This document shows, piece after piece, positions 12,642 through 24,098 of a DNA stretch of 64,000 bases. The notes under the pieces were generated by a model. That model was not told the origin of the DNA and did no database searches. It saw only the letters and a program-made list of their open reading frames with translations. Numbering within the stretch: position 1 is the first letter of the stretch; the number at the start of each line of letters is the position of its first letter. This DNA is from Timema cristinae (Eukaryota > Arthropoda > Insecta > Phasmatodea > Timematidae), in the NCBI GenBank assembly GCA_039000515.1, contig JBCFYV010000012.1, forward strand, positions 43,216,355 to 43,280,354, read 5' to 3'. A program made the position numbers and the translations under genes.

Positions 12642-14637
12642 CAGGGCTATTATGACCATTCGACGCAAAGTTATTTGCTACCGCTAGTTAGCTTCACTTT
12701 CGAAGAAAAGATAGCGTTTGTGTTATTATGACCACCACACTTTGTATCGTCCGCTAGTTTTAGCTTTGACTTTGCGTCTAGCGTTAACGCACAAAATAAA
12801 ATCAGTTTGCGTCAACAGTTGGCAACACTTTTCCAAAGAATATTACCTTTTAAGAAGTTAGAGGCTATAAATTAGGTACATTTATTTCAAGAATGGTGGT
12901 GTTCATGACTGAACATTATTCATTTATTTTTATTTTCCCAAACAGCTAATCACAAGTCACATTATTTGCAAGAACGATTTAACCTAGCTTAATTTAATAA
13001 ATAACTTGCATAATTTTGTTTGCTTACGATTTGAAATGAAAAAATACTAGGCCTACATTATTCAATACACATAACATATTGTAGTCAAAAAATCATATGA
13101 GCTATGCATTAAATTAGTAATGTCACACAGGGAAATGAATAAATTAGTATGAGAAGTTGGCTAATAAAGAAACAATGTTTTTGTAAGATTTATGCTTTAC
13201 GACCCAATGCTTTATTCCTCATATATTAATGTTGATACTGGAACAAGTGTATTTTATTATATTAATTAAAAATAATTTCAACCGTTTATAATGTAGACTT
13301 CTCCTTATATTTAGGCCTATTTTAATTTATAACTAAAAAATATATACCTTATAAAACTTTATTTCAAAAACAACATTTATCAAACAGTAGATTAATATTT
13401 TGTATATTGGGTTCCATATTAGGCCTATTTTAAAACCGTCCTCGATTTTGTCAAGCCAAAAATTGAACGTTCAAATATATAGGCCTACAGTAAAGTGTTA
13501 TAAATTTTATATTGTTTTATTATGTTGAGGTTAGATAAAGAAAACTTCCTATCTATACGGTACTCCACCTGAACATATATAGGCCGACTTTGTGCTAATT
13601 TTATTAATTTACAGTGTTGAGAAGATTCTCACGTTTGAGATTGAATCAAATATTCTGTGTGAAGATCTTAGAAAATAAAACTAATTACTTAAAGTTGATG
13701 AAAATGTTAGATTTCCCGAAAATTGTGTTCACACTGAATATTTTCGATAACTTAATGTCAGTCGTCCTACTAAGTTAACTAATAAAGTGAACGAGAGGGT
13801 TGTTTGGATGGCTAAAAATAATAAAATGCATCTTTTACTTAAGGGAATTATTGAGACTTTAGTTAAGTGATTAAGAATATAAGGATATTATATTTCTTTA
13901 TAATGAGTTGTTTGCAATTTATTCACTTTATTATAACTAGGTTTAACTACTAATTATTGGTTTCAGATAACTTTAGTAAACCATTTATGATCAAAAAACC
14001 TAGGCCTAAACCAAACCGCGTGCAAATATTAAGCTAGAGCCTATTTAGTTATTTCCAGTCTTGGATGCAATAGTTCAGAGGTCTACAACTCACTTTAATG
14101 TGGATAGTAACTACTACTCAATGTATGATTCAGTTTAAATATGATTATATCATTAGAGTTTTGTTGAAGCATCTTAAACATATTAGAATTACGTTTTATT
14201 ATTTTATCACCTGAATTATCAGTATATTGTGAATAGTAATGCATTTTGATAGTGTGTTGTGTTTCAAATAAAATACATTCAGTGTATTCCAACTCTTGGC
14301 CTACATTATGATATAGGCCTATTTAAAGCTAGATTATGTGAAACACACACAAAAAGTTTTGAGGTAATTATATTGGGCTAATGAGGTGGCAAGTTTAAAT
14401 AATGTAACACAAAACACGTAATAATTTACAAAAACTAGCAAACATAACCTCGTAACGCAAACCAAAGGACAAGTAAAATGTCTGCGCAACTTAGCGTCAC
14501 GCTACTAGAAAAATATTTGCGCTCGCAAGGACTTTGCTTTCGCAAAGTGGTCGGCCATTATAACTTTTGACGCAAAGTCTAGCGTCTCTCTGCTAACGGT
14601 CGCAAATTTGTTTTGCGTCGTGGTCATAATAACACTG
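12642..14637. mobile_element. Non-autonomous DNA transposon, about 2.0 kb, with complex inverted ends
   Basis: The left end begins CAGGGCTATTATGACCA and the right end, read in reverse, begins CAGTGTTATTATGACCA. Both continue into GACGCAAA-rich sequence for roughly 180 bp. The terminal motif is repeated inside the left end (TGTTATTATGACCACCA near 12720), and a degenerate inverted form lies inside the right end (near 14555). The interior is AT-rich, holds several TAGGCCTA palindromes and has no transposase. A target duplication could not be fixed. CAG-type ends fit several superfamilies (hAT, CACTA-like and others), so I leave it unclassified. Confidence 0.65.
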
Positions 14638-14639
14638 CT

Positions 14640-17349
14640 GGCATTTTAATTCGTTCTTCACATGGTTTAACAGCCAGCACCAAAACTATATCAAATTAGA
14701 ACGTTCAACATCCAGCTGCTAAATTATTGATAGTTCCTCCTTATACAATTTCAAACTAACCATAGCAATCACAAAACAATAATTATGATAAATGAATTAA
14801 AATAAATTATATTTGAGACAAATTATTACTTTGTCCACAAAGTGAGTGCAAAAACAAATGCAGTCTATTAACACGCAATCTCTACCTAAGCACGATAAAG
14901 AGAAGATAAATTAACCAATATACACTATTACAGAAATATGTTGGATAAAAGAGTATATCATGATTTAATAAAGAGCATGAATAATATTTCCTGCTACAGA
15001 AACTTGTTGATTAATTAGCATTTTTCCGTGGTTCTACTCACTTTAAATAGTATATTAAACAATGATACGTCAAGTAGCTATCTGTGAATCATCAAAACAA
15101 TGACTTGAAATATTTGTAACAGCTTATCTCAGTTTATTAAATCTTATACTTGCTTCCGGCAACTAGTTGTGTAGATCTATAAACCATTTGTCCTTCTTGA
15201 AATGATGGATCGGGATTTAAAAACGATTATTAATTACCTTTGTTACAAATCCTTGAGGGCAGCAAAAGGAAAAGTTTTCTAACAAATAATTCGATAGTCA
15301 ATAAAGACTTAAGCTTCATCCTATTTATTATCCCTACAGATTGTTGACAATTCTTTGCATATTCACATTTATCTTGAACGATAACTTTGTCAGATTAAAT
15401 AATTCCATTACGGACCTTAAAACCATACTTTGGTAGAACCAAGCAAGGAAAGCTTGTTAATATTCATAACAAATTGTGGGGACAGTGATGTGCTAAAGTC
15501 TTGCAAATTCTAAATAAATAAAGTATTTATCGTCATGGCATGTATAGTTGTAACATGATTGACCATATCTCTCTAGCTTGGAGTTTGATACTTGTAAAAA
15601 GCAAGTGGATAGCCGACCACACGCTTTCGGTCCTATTGTATTAAAATAATTTTTTTACAGATATTATACTATATATAAATTGATTTTCAAATTAATTTTG
15701 GATATAAATGTTTAAGCACATTTTTTTAGGTGACCAAATGATTTAACTGAGAAACTTAACGGTATCTATTTTGAAAATATATTCTTGGGTAAATTTAATC
15801 TGGCAAACTATTTTTGTACTAAAAAACTTTCCTCTTTCACTATTTAACTCCTTATTCGCGTTAATGAGCAAGTGGACTAAATGTAAGGATTCTTTACTTT
15901 CCTTCTTTTTGGAGACTAGAAGTTCCATATAGGTAACTGACGCTTTTAATTTTCCGCAAACGCTCGGAGAGATAAAGTATTGTTATTGTAATAAAATCGA
16001 ACTAGAGGTCTGTATTGATGTCACTGTTTCACATATGCACAGTTATTCTTAGTTTATCAAAGTGTGTTTTAAATATAAATCAAATAGATCAATGTTAAAG
16101 AGGCATCTTACTTTGGCTTGGGCATGTTGAGAAAATGTATGTATTTAAAAAAATGACTAATTTGTTGTCCTAAATCAAATTGTTTTTTGAAACTAACCCC
16201 TCATTTTAAGTCCAGCCACACACTTATTTAACAGGATTGAAACAAATATATTTAAAAAAATATCTGTCTTAGGCTGTCTATAAGCAAAAAAAAAAGATTG
16301 CAATTTTCTCATGAGGGAGTTGAACAGTTTGGTCCAGAGTATCTAGAAACGGACAGGAAACAATTTCGGGACAGTTACCACCTTGAATTGGAGTCAAGGG
16401 TGTAATAAAATAAAAAATATTTGTTGTTATATTAAGTTTTGTATAAATTATTATAATTGTGTCTAATATTTTTGTCTTCTGCATCTTGTTAACATAACAA
16501 TTAACCTCAAGATGTATAAGAACTGTGTTTTTGTTGGGCGCCACCCCTAGTATCTAGGAGAAAAATAATAATTAAAAGAAAAATTTTGCCTCGGTTAATT
16601 CAATCATTGACACTACGACTCTCAATACTCGAGACCACTGGGTAAACTTAAAACTAAAACATGAACAATTCAGATAAAATGGTTTGTTGGAACAAAACGT
16701 AATTTAGACAATAAAAAATAAATGTATAAAATAACAATTGTTGGCACTTTTGTGGATTTATTATTGTTTTCCACTTTACCACATCCCAAGCCTACCTAAG
16801 GAATTCCGGGTAAATATAAATCTAAGTTAACAAAGTATAGAACAGTATTGTTGAGACAAAACAAACAAAAAAATATATGTAAATATAAAAAATTTAATAA
16901 TTAAACATAAAATGAAATGTTAATTAATTCTCTACGGTAGTCTGTCTTTCTGAAAGTAAATGAATTCTGATTTTATAGGAGAAACAAAAAAAAAGATAAT
17001 TTATAGTTGAAGAGTTGGCTTGGCCTCACCACTGAATTAGTCCATATTGACACCAACTTCAGAGATTTGTTACGTTTTAGTAATTCGAACTCTTACGCAA
17101 ATTGAAACGAAAATAAACAATCTAGTTTTTGTACACACTCTTAGCTTTTCATTTCACCACGTGTACTGTAATTCACCACCTTTAATTCATTTTAAAACTA
17201 ATTTTAATTCGGAGCTCCACAGATTTGGCTCCATGTTAAAACCACTTCGAAGAAGAAGACCTCTTCTCTTATAAAAAATCTTCCAAAACCAAATTTAAAA
17301 ACGTTCTATTCTTTACTTCCTAGTCCAAAGAGAAAACAAAACCAAATGA
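14640..17349. other. AT-rich stretch without a gene
   Basis: The open frames (for example 16278-16544 minus) lack recognisable domains. Nothing else is supported. Confidence 0.45.
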
Positions 17350-17890
17350 TAAATGTTGGTTATGGACTAGGAAAAATAAAATAAAATGCAGGTTTAACAT
17401 AAATATTGAACTGTATGTTAAAGAAAGTGAAGTGTTTTTTTTTTCTGAAGGAATTAAATGTTTATTTCCATCTTTCATAATTGTAAAACGCGCTTGTTTT
17501 GAGTTATTTACATCGAGTTTTGTTTCTTCTTTTACTCACTGGTTTGATAGAACTGCGCATGCGTTGAAATCAAACATGGCTGACGTTCATTATAAAAAGT
17601 CAACGGACTTCTTAACGGGATAATTAAAATGTTTAATAAAAGGTAAGTGTTCTTCTTTAAATCAAATTTTCTTATTTAGATTATTTAAAACAATGTGTTA
17701 CGTTGTTCCGTCCTTTTATTTAATTTAATATATGTAAATAGTATTATTAGTTAGGCTGGCAACCAGCGTGTGTCCTAATTTCGAAGTGCTTAAATTAATG
17801 CTAAAATAAATTGGAAATTGTTCACAAAAGGTAGAAAACATAGGGAAATACAAGGTAGGGTGGCAAATAACGTCACAAGGGTGTGTTCCA
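17350..17890 (+). repeat. Promoter-like repeat module, right inverted copy
   Basis: This is the mirror partner of 8161-8761. TGCGCATGCG lies near 17554 and ATGGCTGACGTT near 17576, followed by a 16-codon frame ending GGATAA. AAAAGGTAAGTG, a good match to a splice donor, lies near 17639. The spacing of these blocks is kept between the two copies, although about a quarter of bases differ. Confidence 0.6.
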
Positions 17891-18053
17891 ATGTTACTAC
17901 ATATATTAGTGCACTGATTTTTATTGTATTTAAAGGAGCCGGAATAGTTACATAAGAATTGAAATGTACTATTTTAGAGGCTGTCATTCTTTTATCCATC
18001 GTCCTGACCATCGGTGATGTTATTGTCTCATCCGTTGATATAATTTCCTTTCC

Positions 18054-18560
18054 TGTGTTTCAATAGTTTGTTTGCCAGTAATACAACCAGATATACAAGG
18101 GTATTTCCAAACTTTTTTCACAGTGTTGAAGTGAAGTCCTTAAAGATGTTGTTCTAGTTTGGGGAATCCATGATCACAACGGCAGAAAAGGCTAATATAT
18201 ATTTTATGAAGTAATAGTACAGGAAATGGACAAGAACCAACAAAAGCACATATATCTGATAGGGTTGTTTTATTTGGTACTTATGTAGTTGTTTACTTTC
18301 GTAAGTTGTGTTTTCGTTTCCTGGCGGTGCAGTGGTTATTTTTCCAACATGCAGCCAGATATATAAGAGTAATAGCAAACTTTTTCACAAGGTTGAAGTG
18401 ACGTGCTTGAGGACATTGTTCTATTTTGGCCAACCCTTGAGCACAATGGCATAATATTCTATTATATATTTCATGAGAGAGCAGTACCGTACACGATTGA
18501 CTAAGAAATTGGCAAGAGCTTATAGCTGGACACTTAACCAATGGAACTGTTTCGATTGAC
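18054..18560. repeat. Diverged tandem duplication, period about 268 bp
   Basis: CAACCAGATATACAAGGGTA at 18084 aligns with CAGCCAGATATATAAGAGTA at 18352. The match continues through AAACTTTTT(T)CACA, GTTGAAGTGA, TTGTTCTA and ATATATTT(T/C)ATGA. Minus-strand frames through both units look alike, but no family is recognised. Confidence 0.5.
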
Positions 18561-18904
18561 ACATACGTAGATCTTTTACTTTTGATAGTAAAAGTCGTTA
18601 ATTTGGTTCGGGGATTTTTTTTTGTGTTGGAGCTATTAAATGATCTCCGATGAAGATGAAGTACTCTTAAAATTTGTAGTGGATGATGTCGTGTGTAATA
18701 ATGTTCCTTCTTACATCCAGCATAGCAGGCCAGTCACATATCTGAGGCTGGGCGTTGAAACCGAGACCCATTACGCAAAGATTTAACAGTGGTGTCCCTG
18801 AAAAATATTGGTAATGTAAGATGGGGGAGAAGAGTGTGGTTCATTGGATCGGGGTAAGGAAAAAACCCTTTGTCAGACAAGCTTATTTAGAGATTTCGGT
18901 TTTT

Positions 18905-18917
18905 ATTTGCGTGGAGA
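18905..18917. repeat. Target box 1 (left edge of LINE array)
   Basis: ATTTGCGTGGAGA, identical to the boxes at 23672 and 28573. It is read as the target-site copy left of element 1. Confidence 0.75.
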
Positions 18918-18968
18918 CGCACGGAACACACGGACCACTCACTTACGCAGAATCAATTTGAACTTTGA

Positions 18969-19040
18969 GTTAGAAGGTTGACTTCACTCCTCGTATTCAA
19001 TTGATAGTTTTAGCGGAGTTAGAAGGTTGACTTCACTCCT
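18969..19040 (+). repeat. 5' UTR iterons of copy 1 (two)
   Basis: Identical 23-bp motifs at 18969-18991 and 19018-19040, with core GTTAGAAGGTTGACTTCAC. They are 49 bp apart. A near-identical core occurs three times in copy 3. They are plausible promoter or RNA-structure monomers; the function is inferred. Confidence 0.7.
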
Positions 19041-19151
19041 GACGAGAATTGATACATTGCTTGAAGGGTGAGCAGTCTACTAGTGGTCATACCGCAATCT
19101 GGTAAGTGTGACTAAACAAAGACATACATAGAAATATAAACCGACTAAACA

Positions 19152-19178
19152 GTTGTCGGCCCTTTTAGGGCCAACAAC
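19152..19178 (+). promoter_or_regulatory. GC-rich hairpin before ORF1 (copy 1)
   Basis: GTTGTCGGCCCT pairs with AGGGCCAACAAC around a two-base loop, ending 9 bp before the ORF1 ATG. It is kept in all three copies with a changed loop, which points to an RNA-level or DNA-level role. Confidence 0.7.
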
Positions 19179-19187
19179 GAATTAAAA

Positions 19188-20554
19188 ATGGACAAACCTA
19201 CTGAACACACACGTGTGCAGCAAAAGAGACACCAAACCCAGGACTGGTCTAGGGATCTAAATGATGAAGACGTTGATGTGGAACTGACGGACGATGAGAC
19301 GCAGGATGGTGAATTCTCAGAAGCAACTATTCTAAAAAGGAAATTACTTTTTAAAGCTAAAGAGGATAAACCACCAAAAGCAATTAAAGTGGCCAACCAA
19401 TATCAGGTACTGACAGTTCAAGAAGAGCCTATGGATATCATAGAAGTGCCAAACAAAAGCGTAAGGGACGACAACTCCAATACTCAAAAACAAAAAATAT
19501 CACCTATTGTCGTATCAGGGACGACAAACTACTCCAAAATTTCAAAGACGATGAAGACAAATATGACAGGAACTTTTAAGATATTTTACATAAAAGACGG
19601 GCTTAAAATTCAAACTTCAACCCTAGAGGACTTCAAGGCTCTCCAAACCTTTCTCAAACAAGCCGGACAACAGTACCATACATTTACGCTCCCGAGAGAC
19701 AAACCCCTAAAAATTGTCATCAAAGGGCTCCCACCCAACATGCCCACTGACGAGATAAAAGAGGAGCTACTTACAATGGGATACACAGCATCTGACGTCA
19801 GACAATTTACATCAAGGTCACAAACAGAAAATAGCACACAAAATAACATCAAATTACTACCAATTTTCATTTGCACTCTCACAAGAACTAACCAAAACTA
19901 CAAACTCTTTCAGGAAAACTACATTAACAACACCAGAATCAAAATAGAGCTTTACGTGCAAACACAAAACTACATTTTGCAATGTCAAAGATGTCAAAAA
20001 TTTGGTCATTCCAAAAACAACTGTGCAAACAACCCTAGATGCGTCAAATGCCTGATGCCGCATCTGACCTCTGACTGCCAAAAGAAAGACGCCACAACTC
20101 CTGCTAAGTGTGTGAACTGCGGAGGAGACCACACCTCAAACTACTCCAAGTGCCCCGAATACCTGAAAATGATAGAGAAAAAGATCGACCAAAGACAGAA
20201 AAAAATGAAAAGATATCTACCTCCACACAAAAACTGACACCAACAAAAACTGACTTCCCGCCACTACCAAGCAAAACTACGCCACCAACCAAACTCAGCG
20301 GTTCATCACGATCATACAGAGACACCCTACTTAGCAGACGGGACGACCCACAACAACAGAAGGAAGAAGAACAAACGACCCCTTTTGACTTTAAAGAGGT
20401 ATTGACAATCTTTAAAGAGATGAATATATGTGGTTTGCTCAAACATCTAAAAACTTTTCTATCAAGAATTAAACAGGAAGAGGATAAAATGTCCAAACTT
20501 ATGATAATACTTGAAGCAGCCACTGACTTTTACTTTGGTGCCAATGACGAGTAA
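19188..20554 (+). pseudogene. LINE ORF1, gag-like nucleic-acid-binding protein (copy 1)
   Basis: The first 349 codons are open from the ATG that follows the hairpin. The acidic N-terminus is followed by a PRE_C2HC-like region (about residues 175-240, IVIKGLPPN, then MGYTASDVRQF). Three zinc knuckles follow: C266/C269/H274/C279 (CX2CX4HX4C), C285/C288/H292/C297 (CX2CX3HX4C) and C308/C311/H315/C322 (CX2CX3HX6C). One frameshift near 20,200-20,215 moves the C-terminal part into another frame (seen from 20108 to 20554), ending FYFGANDE. Known Jockey-clade ORF1 proteins bind element RNA and form ribonucleoprotein particles. This is the best preserved ORF1 of the three. Confidence 0.85.
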
Positions 20555-23220
20555 AACACAAGTAATAGATAAAACTCAACTCAGAATCCTCATATGGAAT
20601 GCCAACGGAATCCTACAGCAGACCCATGAATTTGAAAAGCTACTCCAAACATACGGAATAGACCTGGCCCTCATCTCTGAAACTCACTTACAACCTAACA
20701 AAGACTGAATATCGCAGGATACAACATATACCGGACAGACAGAGATCATGGAAGGGGAGGGGTCCAGCTGTCCTTGTGAAATACCACTTACCACACTACA
20801 GGGCAGACAACTTCGACTCACAAAACCTCGAGGCCACAACGGTTACAATAAACACCAAATCCGGCCATATTAATTTCGTGGCTGTATACAACCCACCGTC
20901 AAAGAGGCTGCTAAACAAGACCTAGATAACGCCACCCAAGCCGACAGCTTCTTCATAGGTGGTGACTTAAATAGCAAAAATACCTTATGGAACAGTCGAA
21001 TTACAAACACCAATGGACGTATACTGGAGGAACACTCTAACCAGTCAGATTACAACATACTAACACCATATACACCCTCCTACTACCCCGCAAACTATCT
21101 CCACAGACCTGATACACTGGACATAATTTTAACCAATCGAAAAATAACTCCAGACTCGATATCAGTACTTCAAGAGCTTGATTCCGACCATAATCCGTTA
21201 TTTTGCGAATGGGAAATCAATCTTGAGCATCAAACCAACTGGCGCATACCTAAAATAAGAACGACCAACTGGAATAAGTACAAACTGGACCTACAGGAAG
21301 CCCTACTAGGAAACATTGACATGAATACCGAACAAGACATAGACGCGGCCATAGACTTATTTACAACAACTCTGCAAGAATCCTACAAGCTCAACACCAA
21401 GACATCTCAAAAGCAACATGATCTCAAAATGGACTACCCTGACTTAAACTATCTGCTAGCCCTGAAGAGGCAAGCGCGTAGGGACTGGCAAAGACTAAGA
21501 ACCCCTAACGAGCGCACCCTATACAACAGGCTCAAGGCAATAGTCAAAAGAACAGTCAACCAAACACGGAGAAAAAATTTCAATACATTTGTAAACGACA
21601 CAGCCACCACCTTACAGAAGACCTGGACCGTAACAAAAATACTCAAAGGGACCACAAAACGATCTAACACGCCAGCCATCCACGGGCAACTGGGAATGGC
21701 TTACAACGCAGTGGACAAGGCAAAAGCAATAGCACTAACTCTGGAGGACCAACTTAAGCCCAACACTATACAAGACGAAAACTTTAATAGAGAAGTCATC
21801 AGAACTGTCAATAACTACATACAAAGACCCATATCAGAGACACCAGCCCCCTCACAAACCAAGAGCTCCAAGACACTATCAAGCAGCTTAAACAGAACAA
21901 GGCCGCAGGACTAGACGGAATAAAAAACGAAATGTTAAGAAACTTACCCGAAACAGCAATAGACCACCTCACACTGATTTTCAACGCGGCCCTTAAAATT
22001 GCATACTTCCCTAAGGTCTGGAAGGAGGCTAAGGTGGTTACTATTCCAAACCTGGGAAAAACGCCATCTTCCCTCAAAATAGGCGCCCCATAAGTCTTTT
22101 AAACACTACAGGAAAACTATTCGAAACAACGATACTAAAGAGACTGAAAAGACACACACAAGATCACAAGATAATTCCGGACATTCAATTCGGTTTCAAA
22201 TCACACCATTCGACCATCTACCCATTACTGAATTTCACGGAAGACGCCACTGACGCCTTCAACAATCGCGTACTTAATAGCCATATTTCTCGACGTGGAG
22301 AAAGCGTTTGATAAGGTATGGCATCTTGGCCTTATCCATAAACTGATAGACTACAACTTCCCAAGTGGTGACATACATCTTATTTACAACTACCTTATAA
22401 TAGACAGTTTCAAGTATCCGTCGAAGGCACCCTATCGGAAAGAGTACAGGCAGAGGCAGGAGTACCGCAAGGGTCGGTCCTGGCCCCCTTCTTGTATAAC
22501 ATCTATATATCGGACGTCCCGACTAAACCGAGAATGACTATAAGACTCTTTGCCGATGATACTCTAATATACACCAGGGAGAAAAACATCTATTACGCCT
22601 CTTTAGCGATTCAACGATATTTAATGACTTTTGAATCCTGGCTCTCCAAATGGAGAATTAAAGTCAATGCAGCCAAATCAACAGCTTTAGTCATATCCAG
22701 AAGAAGGCAGACACCACCGGAGAACTTTGTGATACACCAGGAAGAAATACCGTTCAAGACAGACACCAAATACTTAGGGGTACATATAGACAGAAAGCTA
22801 ACGTGGGCGAAGCACACCACCGAAACCAACAGGAAGGCAAAGGCCGTTTTCATTCAATTTTACCCGCTTCTTAAAGGTAACCAGCTCACCCAACATACAA
22901 AGCTTACAATATACAAATGCGTAATACAACCAATCATTCTTTACGGCTGCGTAGCATGGGGCTATGCAGCCAAAACCCACCTCAGAAAACTCCAAACGAC
23001 CCAAAATAAAGTGCTCAGAACTATAACCGGCGTGGATATACGGACTAGAATCGAACATCTACATGCATTAACAAAAAACAAGACTCTCGCCGAACTCTTC
23101 TGTGAAAAAAGAGCCAGGTTCTATGAGCAAGTACTAACACACGAGAACCCCATTATAAGGACACTAGGCAACTACGACCCGCAGGAAGAGAGACCATATA
23201 AACGGCCAAGGCTGGAGTAA
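20544..23220 (+). pseudogene. LINE ORF2, endonuclease and reverse transcriptase (copy 1)
   Basis: The ATG overlaps the ORF1 stop by 11 bases (ATGACGAGTAA). Endonuclease blocks: LRILIWNANGI, LISETHL, AVYNPP, GGDLNSKNTLWNSR and DSDHNPL. Reverse transcriptase blocks: FLDVEKAFDKVWH (near 22290), PQGSVLAPF, FADDTLIYT (near 22550, catalytic DD) and KYLGVHIDRKLTW. The Jockey-type tail has LYGCVAWGYAAKTH and LQTTQNKVLR. Frameshifts or small deletions occur near 20705, 20765, 20925, 21914, 22050, 22265 and 22490. No RNase H domain is seen. All catalytic motifs survive in pieces, so decay looks moderate. Confidence 0.85.
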
Positions 23221-23351
23221 CGTGGGATCACGTTAAAAAAAAAAAAACGGTAAGGTAACAAGGTAAATGGTAACAAGGTAAAACGGTAAAATCCACAACC
23301 TCATCATCATTCCATCACCATCAAACCATTCATTTCTCACCATCATTCCAT

Positions 23352-23560
23352 GAGGATAAGGGCTAGCATATGCTGCCTGTAACTCACAAAGCAATACAGC
23401 CCTTTCACAGGTGACCTAGCTTGGCGCTTCTGTCAAGGTGGATATCTTGTGTCGGGCTACAAACCAACTCAAACCGTGTACTTTGTACGACTAAATCATA
23501 GGTACCAAGTCATATAATGCTAAGTTCATGCAACGAGGATAAGGGTTTGTGAAAACACCT
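23352..23560 (+). repeat. 3' UTR paired motif (copy 1)
   Basis: GAGGATAAGGG is followed by CCTGTAACTC at 23352 and again at 23535, 183 bp apart. Between them lie ACAGCCCTTTCACAGGTGAC and TGTCAAGGTGGATATCTTGT. The same layout is present in copies 2 and 3, which suggests a structured 3' end. Confidence 0.75.
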
Positions 23561-23671
23561 GTAACTCGCATATCAAATCAGCCAAAACTACCCACTACTT
23601 GTCAATGACTCTATTGGCAAGTGGGAGGTTGGGGCAACAAAGGAAACCTGAATTCAGGAAGGGAAACCTGA

Positions 23672-23684
23672 ATTTGCGTGGAGA
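23672..23684. repeat. Target box 2 (junction of copies 1 and 2)
   Basis: ATTTGCGTGGAGA lies exactly between the GGGAAACCTGA end of copy 1 and the diverging 5' UTR of copy 2. Confidence 0.75.
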
Positions 23685-24061
23685 CCTAATGGTGGGTGCC
23701 AACGGACGGACGAGACGGAATTGACGAGACGAACGACACGAAACGAGAGTCTATTTTTAGACAGTGAAGCGTAACGTTGTAATATTGTCAAATTGGACAT
23801 TGTGCGAATTATCCGTGCCGGGACGTACGGACGGTGATTGTTGTTGACGTAGGATCAACTGCCGAAAGGAGGTAGGACGTGAGACGTCCGACCGGACACC
23901 TCAGCTGAGGTTCCGGCCTATTCTGAATAGGTGGCTAAATCTGCCCAAATTCATCGTTTGAAAGGTGAATATTCATCAAACCTGACTTTAAACCTGACAA
24001 TCTACTTATAGAGACAGAAAAACAAACAAATACCACTGATATAACAAAAATTACTCAAAGT

Positions 24062-24088
24062 GTTGTCGGCCCATTTCAGGGCCAACAA
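24062..24088 (+). promoter_or_regulatory. GC-rich hairpin before ORF1 (copy 2)
   Basis: GTTGTCGGCCC pairs imperfectly with GGGCCAACAA around an ATTTCA loop, 10 bp before the ORF1 ATG. It is kept although the rest of the 5' UTR differs from copies 1 and 3. Confidence 0.7.
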
Positions 24089-24098
24089 GAAAACTAAA

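Larger units (their letters stand above)
18918..23671 (+). mobile_element. Jockey-like non-LTR retrotransposon, array copy 1
   Basis: Order: 5' UTR with two 23-bp iterons, hairpin, ORF1 (19188-20554), ORF2 (20544-23220), 3' UTR with the paired GAGGATAAGGG motif, and a terminus at GGGAAACCTGA. There is no poly(A). ORF1 has PRE_C2HC plus three zinc knuckles, and ORF2 has an endonuclease/exonuclease/phosphatase fold plus reverse transcriptase, which fits the Jockey clade. Both ORFs are frameshifted, so the copy is dead. It is essentially full length, unlike most LINE insertions. Confidence 0.85.

Noticed and set aside
18293..18562. 89-codon minus-strand frame as a duplicated exon
   Set aside because: The second tandem unit is broken by a stop and frame changes, with no splice sites or known domain.
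19145..20523. Minus-strand frames of 83-139 codons opposite LINE ORF1
   Set aside because: They are shadows of the plus-strand ORF1, whose zinc knuckles and conservation across three copies fix the true strand.
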